Assembly (NCBI GenBank): GCA_964016875.1
Contig: OZ024736.1
Coordinates: 40,208,707-40,272,706 of the forward strand
Direction of reading: 5' to 3'
Origin: Fallopia convolvulus
Taxonomy: Eukaryota; Streptophyta; Magnoliopsida; Caryophyllales; Polygonaceae
Length of the DNA: 64,000 bases
The translations under genes were made by a program, and so were the position numbers. The stretch's first letter is position 1. Each line of letters opens with the position of its first letter. A model generated the notes under the pieces. It was not told where the DNA came from. It searched no databases and saw nothing but the letters and a program-made list of their open reading frames with translations. Shown here piece by piece: positions 35,401 through 47,290 of the stretch.

Positions 35401-36047
35401 GTCTTCTGTCTAGCCCTTCTCTTTGAGATAATATGAGAATGGAATCTAGTTAAACTGGTCTTTTTTTTTAATCTGATGTGGAAGGCGTGTACATTGTGAA
35501 GGTATATTCGTAGCATTGGCATTGCGGTTTGATGTGTCCAGGGGAAAAGGTAGTCAGTACTTCAAGAGTGCTTTTTTGGGATACACTGCTGGTTTGGCCT
35601 TGACAATTTTTGTCATGAATTGGTTTCAAGCTGCACAAGTAAGTCATCTTATATCACTAGATTATCATTGGAGCATATCTATTGCTTTAAAAAATGGTTT
35701 CTCTTAACCTATTCCTCGGGGTTTTTTTTTGCAGCCTGCTCTTCTGTACATTGTGCCTGCTGTCATTGGTTTTTTGGCTGCACATGTGATATGGAACGGC
35801 GATGTTAAACCGGTTTGTATTTTGTCCCTCTCTTCGGTTTTGTGAATCCGGAAATCTCAAAAGTCAATTTGGGAGCAACCATACCAAATACTACACTGAA
35901 CTTTCTTTTGTTGCTTGCTTTGATCTCATGTGGCCTGCTCTCTCTCCATTTGCGCAGTTGTTGGCATTCAACGAGTCAAAGACTGCAGAAGCTGAATCTA
36001 CAGAAGATGATAGTGCTGATGCGAAGCTGACTAAGAAAGTAGAATAG
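32434..36047 (+). CDS. SPP: Signal peptide peptidase (intramembrane aspartyl protease), 344 aa, 11 exons
   Basis: Exons: 32434-32473, 33151-33266, 33369-33520, 33646-33731, 34199-34326, 34435-34485, 35075-35161, 35270-35339, 35502-35638, 35735-35812, 35958-36047. All introns are GT-AG and phases join without a break, giving 344 residues, the length I recall for Arabidopsis SPP (At2g03120). It is a multi-pass ER membrane protein with the presenilin-type catalytic pair: YD within FFYDIFWVFF (Asp198) and GLGD (Asp239), followed by the PAL motif at 290-292. Enzymes of this family cut leftover signal peptides within the ER membrane; in Arabidopsis SPP is needed for pollen development. The start MKNCERVANLALAG matches the family. 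The C-terminus is acidic and ends KLTKKVE rather than in a canonical KKxx signal. Nothing suggests loss of function. The gene reads away from the PPR gene. Confidence 0.96.
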
Positions 36048-37562
36048 TGAGAGCAACATGTTGCTGCAAAGCCTATGGAGTGGCTAGGAAGATAGAACCC
36101 ATCTCGTTTAGTATCCCCCAACCTGACAAGGGTATGCGTTTCTGACTTGTGCGTCGCTGAATGCTCATCTAGGCCTGTAGCAGCTGGAATCTCATATGAA
36201 CAAGAGCATACCAATTTTACAACTTTATTTTATTTTAATTTTGCTACAACTCTTGCAAGCCCATGATACTAGAACTGTTGGTTTTTTACAAATTTTCGTA
36301 TCTCTAGACAGGTATCCGGCTAACGAGTTTTCACATGAGGCGTTGCCTTGATTGCGTCTCCATTTATGCTGTTCATTTATCGTCTTTGTTTGCTTGGCTT
36401 GGTCTGGTCTTATATTTGGTTCTTGTGTTGGTCGAACCAGCTTTTTGATTCATCCATGGTGTCACCAGGGATTGTAGGTTGTGTTGAGCACCTTCTTAGG
36501 TTGATATGGAAACAAGTGCAAGCATGATGGTACAACACTGGTGAATTTGGTAGACTATATAAGGTCATGTTTCTCAATATGGCCTTGAAACTTTTAAACC
36601 GCAACTCAAAATTTTATCCATGCTTTAAAAATCCATTTGTCTTAACCAGTACGTAAAGGCAATTTCCAAATCAAATTATCATTCAATTAAAACCCAAAGG
36701 AAGTTTCCAATTAAAATGTAGGAGAAAGGCAAGTGTTTTGTCCTATTTGCAATTGATGTGAAGAAGTGTTGGCTGGTCGTCAATTTGGTGTTCTTCCACG
36801 TGAAGATTTACCAAAAATTGCAAAAAGGAGGAAAAGTAGGATCAGAAACGTCCAATTGTCAAAAACAGAGACTTGTTATCTTCTTCTTTCTGGACGATGG
36901 GCAAAACTGGAAAATGATGTTTTCTTGTTATAAAATAGCGGTGTTGAAATACCTTGATGCCAGTTGTTTGCATACTCAAGGATAGATGCGTCATTCCATG
37001 GGAGACCCAGAAACAATTTTTCCCCAATTTTTTTTTTGACACAGGAGACCCAGAAACATTAATTTCATGATTTTCATCTCATATATGGTCACATTACATA
37101 TGAGAATTGTTGGGATGAGCAGGAATTGAATTGGCATGAAACGCAAGATGGGTCTAAATACTAATAAAACCAATCGACGGATTATCGAAAATTTAATAGT
37201 AAGAGAGGATGTGTGTAAAAGCAATTTGGTTGTGGAAGCAAACATGGAAACCCAGAAGATGCCCTTCTCTCTTTCTTCTTTCCTTTCACTTTCTAGTTTT
37301 CTGCCCTCCTCCTGTCCCTGGATTTCTTTCTCTCTCCGTCTCTATCTATTCTCTCTCGCCTCCTCTCCCTTGATTCTCTCTCCCTCCCTCCTTGATTTAG
37401 GGCTCCAGATGTGAACGACAGTCTTGCATCTTTCGCCAAATCTCAAACGTTTATTTGGTTGCATTATCAATTGCTTATGCCCTTCTGATAATGGATTTCG
37501 TTGTTTAAGCTGGTTGAAGGCTCAGAGAGGGAAAGCGGGGGAAGAGGAATCGGACATACACC
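36048..37562 (+). promoter_or_regulatory. SPP 3' region and homeodomain-gene promoter/leader
   Basis: The SPP 3' UTR probably extends to about 36250-36600. No coding sequence is seen. About 37255-37400 is strongly pyrimidine-rich (tctctctttcttcttt..., ctctccctccctcc), typical of plant core promoters and 5' leaders, and lies about 0.2 kb before the ATG at 37563. Confidence 0.5.
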
Positions 37563-40500
37563 ATGGAAGATATTGGTAATTTTCCAGATCATGTAATTCG
37601 ATATGATTTAATAAATAATTGTTTTTATTTTAAAACCAATCGGATGGTATTCTGATGTTTATGCGATTGAACAAGGGAATTTTGCCGATTGATTTTGTAT
37701 GTTAATCGATGTGTTCTAGTTTGATTTGTGACGAGCTTAGGAATTTGCTGTGAAATCAGTCTTTTGCTGTTGATGACTGATGTGTCTCTGTTGTTACATT
37801 CAATTGCTTGATTGACTTGCGGGAAATTTGTGTTTTCTGACATTCACAAGGTCTCTGTTGGATATGATTGTTTGGTGAATGCTAGATTCTTACCATGTAG
37901 GGTTTGTGACCAGTTCAGGTTGTGGGTGTCATGATTCATGAGTCACGATCCCTAAATTTCATTCTAGAGGCATTCATTCACATCCAACAAGAAACTTCTA
38001 TAAATCTGTAGTTAATAAATCTTCTGTAATATGTGATCCTAAAAAAAAGGTAAGGGGTCACCATTCAATGACCTTGAAACGACATGGTGAAGTATTATTC
38101 ATTTTGGTTTGAATTTCTTTCTGGCTATATATATTAAATGGGATTGGTTTTGATTTATATGAACTAGTTTCACTGTGGCATATTGAAATCTATTCAACAT
38201 AGTGCATGTAGTGCTTTGACTGCTTTCCTGGATGATATGGGAAATTAGTAATATCGATTTGCATTTGCTTGCCTCTTCTTATTTTCTGGCTCTACTTGAT
38301 TGTATATTTTTTGCTTTTCGATCTCAGAATCAGGAGAAGCACACAGTGAAGAAAAAGCACTTCCTGAGACAAATAAGAAAAGGCGATTTAAAACACCATC
38401 CCAGGTTCAGGCTTTGGAAGAATTCTACAATGGTAGTCTTTATGGTTCACCTTATTCCTTCTTTTCAGAACCCCAAAACATGCTTCTACTTTCATCTATA
38501 ACTACTTGTTCTCTCTTAAAATTGTCCAGAACACAAGTATCCAACAGATTCAATGAAAGCAGAGCTTGCGGAGAAGTTAGATTTAACAGAGAGGCAAATT
38601 TCTGGATGGTTTTGTCACAGAAGGCTGAAAGATAGAAGGTTGCTAACTGAGGAAGCCAATGCAACAGGAAGACAGGACTTGTCAAATGGTGTTTTACAGG
38701 ACCAAGGTAGTGGGCTGAGGCAGGATTCTTGTGGTAGCACAAAGCGTGGGGATTATAAGCTTGCGGATTTAAGAGAAGTTGAGAGTAGGAGATTCTGTGA
38801 TGAGGATCTTCCACCAGCAGCAGATGCTCATTATGGCACAAGTGAAATGGATGATACATCTTCAGAAAGTGACTCAGATTTACAGGGCGGCTTTCATCCA
38901 AGAGGCAGGGGTTTTATGGATGTGGAAACTTCACAATATGGGATGCCAAATGGATCTATCCCCCCAAACAGGGGACGTGCGGGGCCATCAGGATACCTGA
39001 AGATTAAGGGTCATGTCGAAAATGTTGCTATTACTGCTGTCAAGCGACAACTAGGAAGATTTTATAGAGAGGATGGACCGCCTCTTGGTGTTGACTTTGA
39101 CCCACTTCCTCCTGATGCTTTTGAGTCTCCAACCAGAAATCCAGTGCAGGGTACGTATTAGACCTTATTCCTCAGATATTGAGCATAAAATAAATCCAAC
39201 ATAGACAGTTAAGGTTTTGGAGTATTATAAATGTTTCTTTTAAGTTCTTAATAAGAGGACCTGTTTTATAGATAGATTATCTATTCTACAGGCCATTTGT
39301 GCTTGAATGTTCTGACAGAAACATATCCTGCAGATAGGAGTACCCCAATTCCTCTTGATGTTCGTGGAGCACGGTGTCCACCCCCCACCCTCAAAAGTGT
39401 AAGTAAATTGTATATGCCTTTGGCATAGCATTGATATGTTTCTCATGAACCAGTATTATGAACTTGAAATTTAAGCTTTCTTTAAAAAATTGAAGGTGCA
39501 AATGAGAAGATGTGTAGAGGGCTACTGGGCTAGTATATTTGATTACTCTGACATACCATTACATAAATCTTTTGCTTTCTTTCTGTCAGTTTCTTTCTTT
39601 CGACTGTGTGGAAAAACGTGGTATTGATTTCTTAACTAATCCTTTAGCCTTTAACCTGGTAAAATTCTCATGTGTGAATTTTTATTAACCTTTTTTATCA
39701 TAAATTCTAAGTTGTAAATAGGGTAGTATTATTTTTAATACGTCTGTTTTAATATCTATATAGATATAGATTTTAGATGTCTTAATTGTGACTTTTATTT
39801 TGATAGATAATATCGGTGTTAGATAATCAGCATTGGATATTAAAATAGTATAATTTTTAAAGTGTTAGATAAAATCATTACTCTTATATTATATATATGA
39901 TCTTGATTTAAATGGAAAATGGTTTTCTAAAAGGTTGATTTGAGTTTTTTTTTTCAATTGGCTAAAGTGGAGAGGTTTAACCAGGAGACTAAATGAGGTA
40001 GAACTCAGATTATGAGGACGGCCTAGTCACAGAGTGAGCTCAAGCTAATAATCCTGTCTAAAAGAGAAGTCAGTAAAACACATCATTTCTGCTCCCCAAC
40101 TTTACAAGCTCTAGAAATTTTAATTGCTATAGTTAAATCTACATTCATCAAATATCTTTGGTTTGACTTTTCCCACCTTCACCATAGCCATCACTAATTT
40201 ATATTTGGTTTATGAGAATCAGGATCTGTATGTGGATGCTTTGAAATCAAAAACTATGTATGGTACTATTCTGGACACCCTGCCTTACCACCAGCCATTG
40301 AAGAAGAAATCAAAGAATGGGGATGCTGTTTTGAGCCAGAAGGCTTCATTTAGCTCAGATGAATATTCTGCTGATGAAACATCAGTTTATGATAGCAATA
40401 TGCACACCGGTGCCAGATTGAAGCATGCTGTGCAAGGAATGAAGCCAGGCCCTTTTCCTAATTTCCATCCTTCCCCTTCTGGTGGGAAAATAAAGGGCGA

Positions 40501-41510
40501 AGTTTCAGAGCCTTGGCCTCATAATTACGACGATATGAACATTACAGCTTACCACAAAAGAGCAAGCTTAGAATCTAAACGCTCAATTTTGATGTCTAAG
40601 TACAAAGATTCTCTTGATAAAGAGGAGCTGGTCCTACCTAGTCGGATTATAGAGGTTAAATTTCTTCTGTAACTTCTTCTATTGTGAATTTCATTTTTAA
40701 ATGCATGTGTTTTGATTCATTTGATTCGTGGCATATCAGCCTGAAGAGCATTCTGGAGAGAGAAGAATAAAGAAAGAACGTCAAGATCCACTTCCACCCA
40801 AGCGCTTGTTGAATGGTATGAAGGTGAGTGAGCTTTTCTCAGTCATTTTCAAACTGCTTGAAGTTGAGCACTTTTAATATATTCCTTTTCAATATTTCTT
40901 TCTTATCTCAAGGCTAGCAAGAGAGGACAAGGCTTTGTTGAGCAAGATCTTCTTGCAAGACCCTCATTGCAAGAACTACCATCACTGACAAAACAGATGA
41001 GAGGGTGAGTTTACAACTGTCTGTGGATATTACTGTCTTATGTTTTTGCATATTACTTCCTGTTCTGCTATGTAAATTCTGATTTGCTCACTTAAGTTTT
41101 GTATTGTGCTTTAAAATTTTTTTGGAGGGGGTGAGTTTTTTTTTTTTTTTTTGCAATGAAGAGTATTTTAATGAGTTCTGGGATATGTGCATTGAAGTTC
41201 TCCTCTCTCTCTCTCTCTTTTGATAAAATGGAAATACTTTTCGATAGCAGAAGAGTATTTATCTCTCCAAAAGTTATTTGTAGAAAAAACTGATCTACAA
41301 AAAAGTGTTTGTCAATACTGCCTCCAGACAAACCATAATTTGGTTTTGGTTCGTTATAGATCTAGATAAGAGTTTACATATTAGAAAAAAATGCTTCTCT
41401 GCTTTGTTAGCATTATAATCTTTTATTTCTGGCCTTTTAGGTCTGCTATGGATATGCCTTCTAGTTTCAGTGAGGACGAAACTGCATTGACGAGTTCTTC
41501 TGTCGATTGA
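37563..41510 (+). CDS. Homeodomain-like transcriptional regulator, 493 aa, 8 exons
   Basis: Exons: 37563-37575, 38328-38432, 38530-39150, 39334-39398, 40223-40654, 40740-40823, 40913-41004, 41441-41510. Introns are GT-AG, and phases join to one 1482-nt frame ending TGA. A homeodomain occupies about residues 21-76, starting KKRRFKTPSQVQALEEFYN and ending in recognition helix RQISGWFCHRRLKDRR. WFCHRR replaces the usual WFQNRR, as in the plant RLT (HB-DDT) proteins, but no DDT or WHIM domain follows. The remaining 410 residues are polar, Ser/Asp-rich and probably disordered, with a basic stretch RRIKKERQDPLPPKR near the C-terminus. From recall it resembles Arabidopsis At4g03250 (a homeodomain-like protein of about 507 aa, poorly characterised). 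Exon 1 encodes just over four residues, and exon 4 (65 nt) was placed by phase and splice sites, so these two are the least certain. It is probably nuclear. Confidence 0.88.
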
Positions 41511-43737
41511 ATGGCTCGGGTTCGATGCAATCCTGTCAAGGCAAGACACCATGTCCAAAATGTAGCAAGGAGGTGGTCCAGAAAGATCCCATGGAAGATG
41601 ACTCATCTTAAACCGGGGTTGTACAGTTGGAAACAGATCATCTCTTCTAGTCTCTCTCTTCTTTTTTTTATAAACACCAGCAGCATGCAAAAGGCATTGA
41701 TGAGGAAGAGGGATGATTGCCATCAGAAGCTTGCACTTGTTTTGGCTTTCCTCCTTTTTCAGGTTTTTGGGTGCTTAATTCCTTCAGTTAGGTAGTTGGT
41801 TTTTGTCCTCTAGGATATTTGGTGTTCTGGTAACTTTGGTTCAATTTTCAGCAGATCAGATCACCTACTGGCTACTTCTCAGGTGATCAATATGTTTATA
41901 GTATTATAAAACCACTTGGGTGTGTGTTTTTTGTTTATTTGGCTACCTAACTTAGCCAAGGAAGAACAACTTTTATCTTCTATACCCACCAAAAGGCTTC
42001 TCTGGTTCATTTTGCTGACAGCTGGGCTTCTTTCTTGGCTCTTTATAGTATACTTCTTTTTAAGATTTATGAGATCTGCCATGGATTATGACCTTACTGT
42101 GTCCATGCATTTTTTTTTCTTGGACCACTTTTCTTTTTCCTCCATCTTTTCGTTGGAAACAATTATTTATTCACTTTAATAATAGTTTTTGTTTAAAACA
42201 TTTTGATCCCACATGCTGAAAAGGAGGGAATTGGATCCATCATTTTACCAAGCAATGGATAATAAATTATTTGGTTGAATGATGGAGCTCTAGGGCTTTC
42301 TGATGTAAGTTTTGAGTGCGCACATTTAACATAATTATATGCATATTTTTTCGACTTGTTAACCCGACTTAAAGGATGCGTATAAAGTGTGGTCCGAGCC
42401 CACCAATGATCAAATCTGCATGACCTAAGCCATCACATGGCTCATCCTTTGTCAAATTGTCGATCGTTCCATGTTCCCTCCCTTACCCCCAAAGGCTGAA
42501 TAATTTTTGTAACGTTATCCCTAGCTTGTAGTTCGTGGGCTATTATTCTATTATCGGTGTTTCTAAGGAAATAGAATAAATATGCTATGTTTAGACTTTA
42601 TTGTCGTAAGAAAAACATATCCTTATAAAAAAAAAAACTTATTTCCAAACAAATACTAACTAGTACAAACCCCATACCATGTACGGGTAATATAAAAATT
42701 AGTTTTATATTTAAAAAAATAAATTATTTGAGATTTATTTAAGTTAAGAAAGAATATTTAGCTTATGTTGTACATAACATTAATACTTATCATACATTAC
42801 AATTTTAAATTAAACATGTTAATATAACTAGTTATTACATCATATTTCCTATGTCAATTTTTTTAACAAAAGAATCATAAGTTTAATTAGAGTAGAGTAA
42901 ATAATTTCAACAACTATTTACTATCCTATGTTCTACTTGTATTTAAACCTATTTTAAAATTTTATTTAAACTAAAAAATACACTATTTTTTGGATCAAAT
43001 TTTAAATATAATTAAATATATCAAACTATTTAATCTAATACAAATTTTTTCAGAGCATTAAATGATTTGAAAAAGGAAAGGTTATTAAAGATTAGTGATT
43101 TTTTAAAGTGAGATCTTAATAGAAAAATTATTTTAAAATATAAAAGAAATAGTAGAATACATATCAAATTCAAATAAAAAAAAATTCTCTTAGCATTGTA
43201 TTATGTGGATTTTAAAATTGTAAAATAAAATATAAATGAGTGAAAGTAGTGGAACAAATGGTGATTTTTGATTAGGACACATGACACAATTTTTTGTGAA
43301 GGTATTGATTTTGCTTTAGTATCGTACTAGGTAGATATCTAACAAAGTTTAGTCGGTTGGCATTTGGCACCAGTTTACCTAGTTCGCCAACAAAGATCTA
43401 ACAAAGTCTTTCAATCAAGGATTATTAATTTACTATTTTAGGGCATAGGTTAAGAGCATCAAAATGATTTTTTTTTGTTGAGTTATATTACTTTAGGTTT
43501 AAATAATTTTTTCAATAGGGTTTATTAATTTTCTTTTACGGTTTTAGTTCTTAAAAAGAGCATGATTAACCCGATTAACTTTTTATAATCTACATTGTAC
43601 TTGGGATATGGCAAAGGGCATATATTAGAAGAACCAGTTAACTTATACTGCACTTGGAATATGGCAAGTGAGATGTAGTTATATTCATTAATGAAATAAT
43701 TAAAGACAATCTAATTAATTAAAATAAGGAAATAGGT
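41511..43737. other. 3' UTR of homeodomain gene, then intergenic DNA
   Basis: The 3' UTR probably spans 41511 to about 41850-42180. Beyond that the DNA is AT-rich with no gene. A repeat-end-like motif (ctagtacaaaccccataccatgtacggg) lies at about 42660-42687. Confidence 0.5.
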
Positions 43738-44076
43738 GTTGGAATTAGGGGTGTCCAAACCCGGTTAACCGAAGTTCGGTTATCCATGATTTCAGTTAGC
43801 TAAAATCATGAACCGAAATCGAACAGTGAATCCCGGTTAACCGTAGTTCGGTTAACCAATTTTTCGGTCGGTTTTGTCGGTTAACTGATAACCATTTACA
43901 TAATTTTACCTTAAATAATTAAAATTAAATTAAAAAATTTTGAATAAAAAAAGTGATCAAGCAAGACTTTTATTTTAAATATATAATTATACCATATTAT
44001 TTTGGTTGTTATAAACAAATATGAAGATTATATACTATATTGTGTGTAATTAAACAATGTGTGTATTAATTTTTAG

Positions 44077-45195
44077 GCTGAATGACCGAAAACCACCCGT
44101 ATAATAGGGCATATGTCGCTAAACCACCCGCTATATTGGAAATTGCCGAAACCACCCGAATAATAGCTTCCGTTAGCGAACTACCACCCGTCTCAGAATT
44201 CCGTCCAAAAAATCCGTTTAAAGCATAAAATTACAAATTTACCCCTATATTTTATTTTATTATATTCTTATACATTTAATAAAAAATAAAAACTAATTAT
44301 CAAATATCATAACCCATCTTCTTTCGCTATCTTCTACCTCATCCTTCGTATCAGGACTCCCTTCGTCTTCAAACAACGAAAACACGGTGGCCATCGGAGA
44401 ATTCCTCGCCGGAGAACACCTCGTAGTCGGAGAAGGAGAATCAATTGGTTGTCTACGCAACGGAGGCAACGATTGCAAGTCAGGGCTCAGCCGGTACCGA
44501 TCTGATTTCTTGACGAAATTGAGTTTATGGTAAGTCGAAGAGTTAGCAATGGCGGAATCCTTCGATCTGTGATTGGAAGAATCGAAGGTTCCGGGATAGA
44601 AGAAGCTCATCGGCAGATCTCTGGAAGATTCGTCATCGTAGTTGCGGGAATTCGAATTGCTCATAAGCTTCTGTGTTTCGTCGAGATGTTTAGCCTTGTG
44701 CTGGTAAATGTAAAATGCCAATGCGGAGAGCATGCCAAGCGTCACAATCCCGACGGAGAGCACCATTGCCACCTTCTTCACTGGTTTCGTCGGCTGCGTG
44801 GCCGTTGGAAGTACTGTTGATGCATCGGTGAAAGGCGGCGGTGGAGGAGGAATGGGATTCGGGATCTGAGAGGCAGCTCTGTTTGGGATTTTCGAGAAGA
44901 AAGGTTGGTCTAGGTTGGTGGCGACGGAGCTGTCGCATGGCGAGGGCGGCAAATTGCAATTGGGCCAATGCCCTAAGAAAAAATTTGGGCCAACAGATTT
45001 TTTTTACTTATTTTGTATTAAAAATTAGTAAGGAGGTGCGTGCATACACACTAACGGGTTTTTTGGATGGAATTCTGGGACGGGTGGTAGTTCGCTAACG
45101 GAAGCTATTATTCGGGTGGTTTTCGGCAATTTCCAATATAGAGGGTGGTTTAGCGAAATATGCCCTATTATACGGATGGTTTTCGGTCATTCAGC
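44077..45195. mobile_element. Pack-type element with ~142-bp inverted repeats, carrying a gene fragment
   Basis: The left repeat 44077-44218 (gctgaatgaccgaaaacc...) and right repeat 45053-45195 are inverted copies differing at few positions plus one indel. Terminal inverted repeats this long and the presence of a captured host-gene fragment fit a Mutator-like Pack-MULE. However, no 9-bp target duplication is visible at its edges, so superfamily assignment is inferred. Inside is a minus-strand coding fragment (44293-44952). Confidence 0.82.
44293..44952 (-). pseudogene. Captured fragment of a proline-rich single-pass membrane protein gene (class I formin N-terminus-like)
   Basis: A 220-codon open frame lies entirely between the two long inverted repeats. 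It begins without an in-frame ATG (the upstream frame runs open to a TAA shortly before the right repeat), so it is not a complete gene. In order it encodes a proline run (PNPIPPPPPP), a basic-flanked membrane segment (KKVAMVLSVGIVTLGMLSAL then AFYIYQHKAKH), an FFYPGTF motif and an SPDLQSLPPLRR motif. From recall, class I plant formins have the same order (extracellular prolines, one membrane span, a 'FLYLGT'-like motif, 'SP-L-PLPPL') before their FH1/FH2 domains; a related proline-rich membrane protein is the alternative. The C-terminal residues run into non-homologous DNA. Lack of stops over 660 nt suggests recent capture or retained coding use. Confidence 0.65.
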
Positions 45196-45548
45196 TCACA
45201 TCAAATTATAATAAGCAACTATTATATCGATGAGAAGTGAAAGAATAGTGTTTAAATTATTAAAATTGGAGGAGTAAAGACTCAAACTAGACTAACACCT
45301 TGAAAATCATAGAGTATAACCACTAAATAAATCAAAGATAACTAATATTTGAAAAAAAAAATTATTTTTTTTTGGTTTTTCGGTTAACCGTTATATGAAA
45401 AGTCGTGAACCAAAACCAAACCGATAAACGAAAATATTTTTGGTTCGGTTAATTGAACCGAAATTTCAAAAAAAAAGTCGGTTTGGTTAACCTAAACAAT
45501 AACTGGTTTTTCGGTTCGGTATTTCGTGGACACCCCTAGTTGGAATAG

Positions 45549-46467
45549 TAGAGTTTGGTTCAAATAAAACAAACTTTTATCCTAAAATGTGAGACACGTG
45601 CACTTTTCATAGTTCATAGTGCATTTTTCATATTCTGAAGTGCACTTTTCGTATTTTGCAATGCACTTTTCGTACTTTGTAGTCTACTTGTAAAAAGTTT
45701 TCTTAAATCAATTTGGGAGATTGATGTCTTCGTGTAAATTGTTCTTATGTGTATTATGTTGGTGAGATTGATAGAAAAAGAATTTTGGGAGAATTTGTAC
45801 CAATTTGGTAATGCATTTTCACTTATTTGTAGTGCAATTTTCGTATGTGGTTGTGAGCAGGTAAAATTAATTGTGATAATTATTTTCGCTATTATCCGCC
45901 ATAAATGTACTTTTATTTATTATGCTTTTCTATCTTTAAGTATTTTATTATAAAATTAAATATGACGGTTATTCGTTATGATGGAGAATTCTATCTTAGT
46001 CGAAAGATAGAAATTCCAGTTGGATTGGGGAGCAAGAAATCGCTTGTTGGGCTTGGAGCATTATCGGCCCGCCTTTAGAGATAGAGTTTTCGACCTTCTC
46101 TCTCGCTCTCTTTCATTATAAATACATGTCATCGCCATGTATGATGAGCACCTCATATTCGTTGATCTCGCATGCAAGTCTTGTCCTTTACCTCGACGTT
46201 CAATCAACAATTGCTCTTCTAACTTCAGCATCAGAGGTGGATTAGGGTTCCCCGCCCCCTGTGTCCATTGTTTTGTAGGTTCTCGGTTGAAGAAATAACT
46301 GGAACAAAAGGTGAAGAAAGGAGTATTCAACTGGTGCATCGAAGACGAATTTTTGAACACTAACAGTGGTAATACACTTTTCGTACTTTGTAGTGCACTT
46401 TTCGTACAAGATAGGAAAACTACACTACGAATTAGGAAAAGTGCATGTGTGTCAGAACCAAACTCTA
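45549..46467. mobile_element. 919-bp inverted-repeat element abutting the hAT element
   Basis: Terminal sequences TAGAGTTTGGTTC and GAACCAAACTCTA are a perfect 13-bp inverted pair. GAATAG flanks both sides (45543-45548 and 46468-46473); the left copy overlaps the hAT element's right target duplication. The interior near both ends contains repeated 'gcacttttcgta' motifs (about 45606-45675 and 46374-46408). No transposase was seen. The class is unresolved. Confidence 0.7.
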
Positions 46468-46473
46468 GAATAG

Positions 46474-47290
46474 TATTGTGAAATAGGGGATTTGGAATGC
46501 AATGATGAGATCAGCTTAATCTAAAATACACCTATATGAACGACTAGTTCATTCAAAAAACCATATTTTATGATGATTCCACATCAAAGTAAGAAGCTAA
46601 ACAACTAAGCAAGGAGGGGTTACCAAGGCAAACAAGTTGTTTCCTCATAATTGGATTGCTTACCAATCCTTGCACAACTAATCAATCTTCTAAGTCTAAA
46701 TGCTAATTGGTTATACGATTCTACAAAAGCTTAATAGGGACTAGAGAGCAAGCTTGTGGAGTTGTGGGTATCTTTAGGTGGGGCTTTGAGCGAAAGGGCA
46801 CTTAGCTTTTCTCCAAGGTGGGGTCAAAAATTAAGACCGTTTTTCTCTTCTTTATTCTTCTTTTTTGATGTGAATGAAAGGGAAAGAGAGTGTACAAGTT
46901 CTTCTTGATAAACATGTGACTAGTGCTATGAGCTCCTAAATCATATATCCATAATTGATTCTTTTTCTTAGAAAATTTTCGACTTAAGTTACTACTATAC
47001 GATCCGTAATCAATGGATAGAAAACATCATTCTTAATTTAAAAAAAAATAATTTTTTATTTTTGGATATGATAAATAGGAAGATTATTAAGCTATTTTTT
47101 ATGCTATATATTATAAAAATGTTAAGATATTTATTTTATTTTTAGATAGAATGCATATGCTAGGTTTAGATAATTAAATTTAATATAAAGATAGTGTAAT
47201 ATACGTACAATCTTATATTAATATAGTTAAGTTTATTTTGAACGGTTCCATGTATATAATAAATTGATAAGTTTTTATCTTATTACTTAT
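46474..47290. other. Intergenic DNA, no gene seen
   Basis: AT-rich, with no coding region or element structure recognised. Confidence 0.45.

Larger units (their letters stand above)
43746..45538. mobile_element. hAT-like element with perfect 8-bp TSD, hosting a second element
   Basis: It starts TAGGGGTGTCCA and ends TGGACACCCCTA (12-bp perfect inverted repeat). GTTGGAAT is duplicated at 43738-43745 and 45539-45546, the 8-bp size typical of hAT. Subterminal DNA on both sides is full of 'cggttaacc/ggttcggtt' motifs, usual for hAT transposase binding. No transposase is present. The middle (44077-45195) is a separate element with long inverted repeats, so the original hAT element was only about 0.67 kb. 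Confidence 0.93.

Noticed and set aside
38452..38901. 149-codon minus-strand frame inside the homeodomain gene
   Set aside because: Antisense to exons 2-3 of a well-supported spliced gene.
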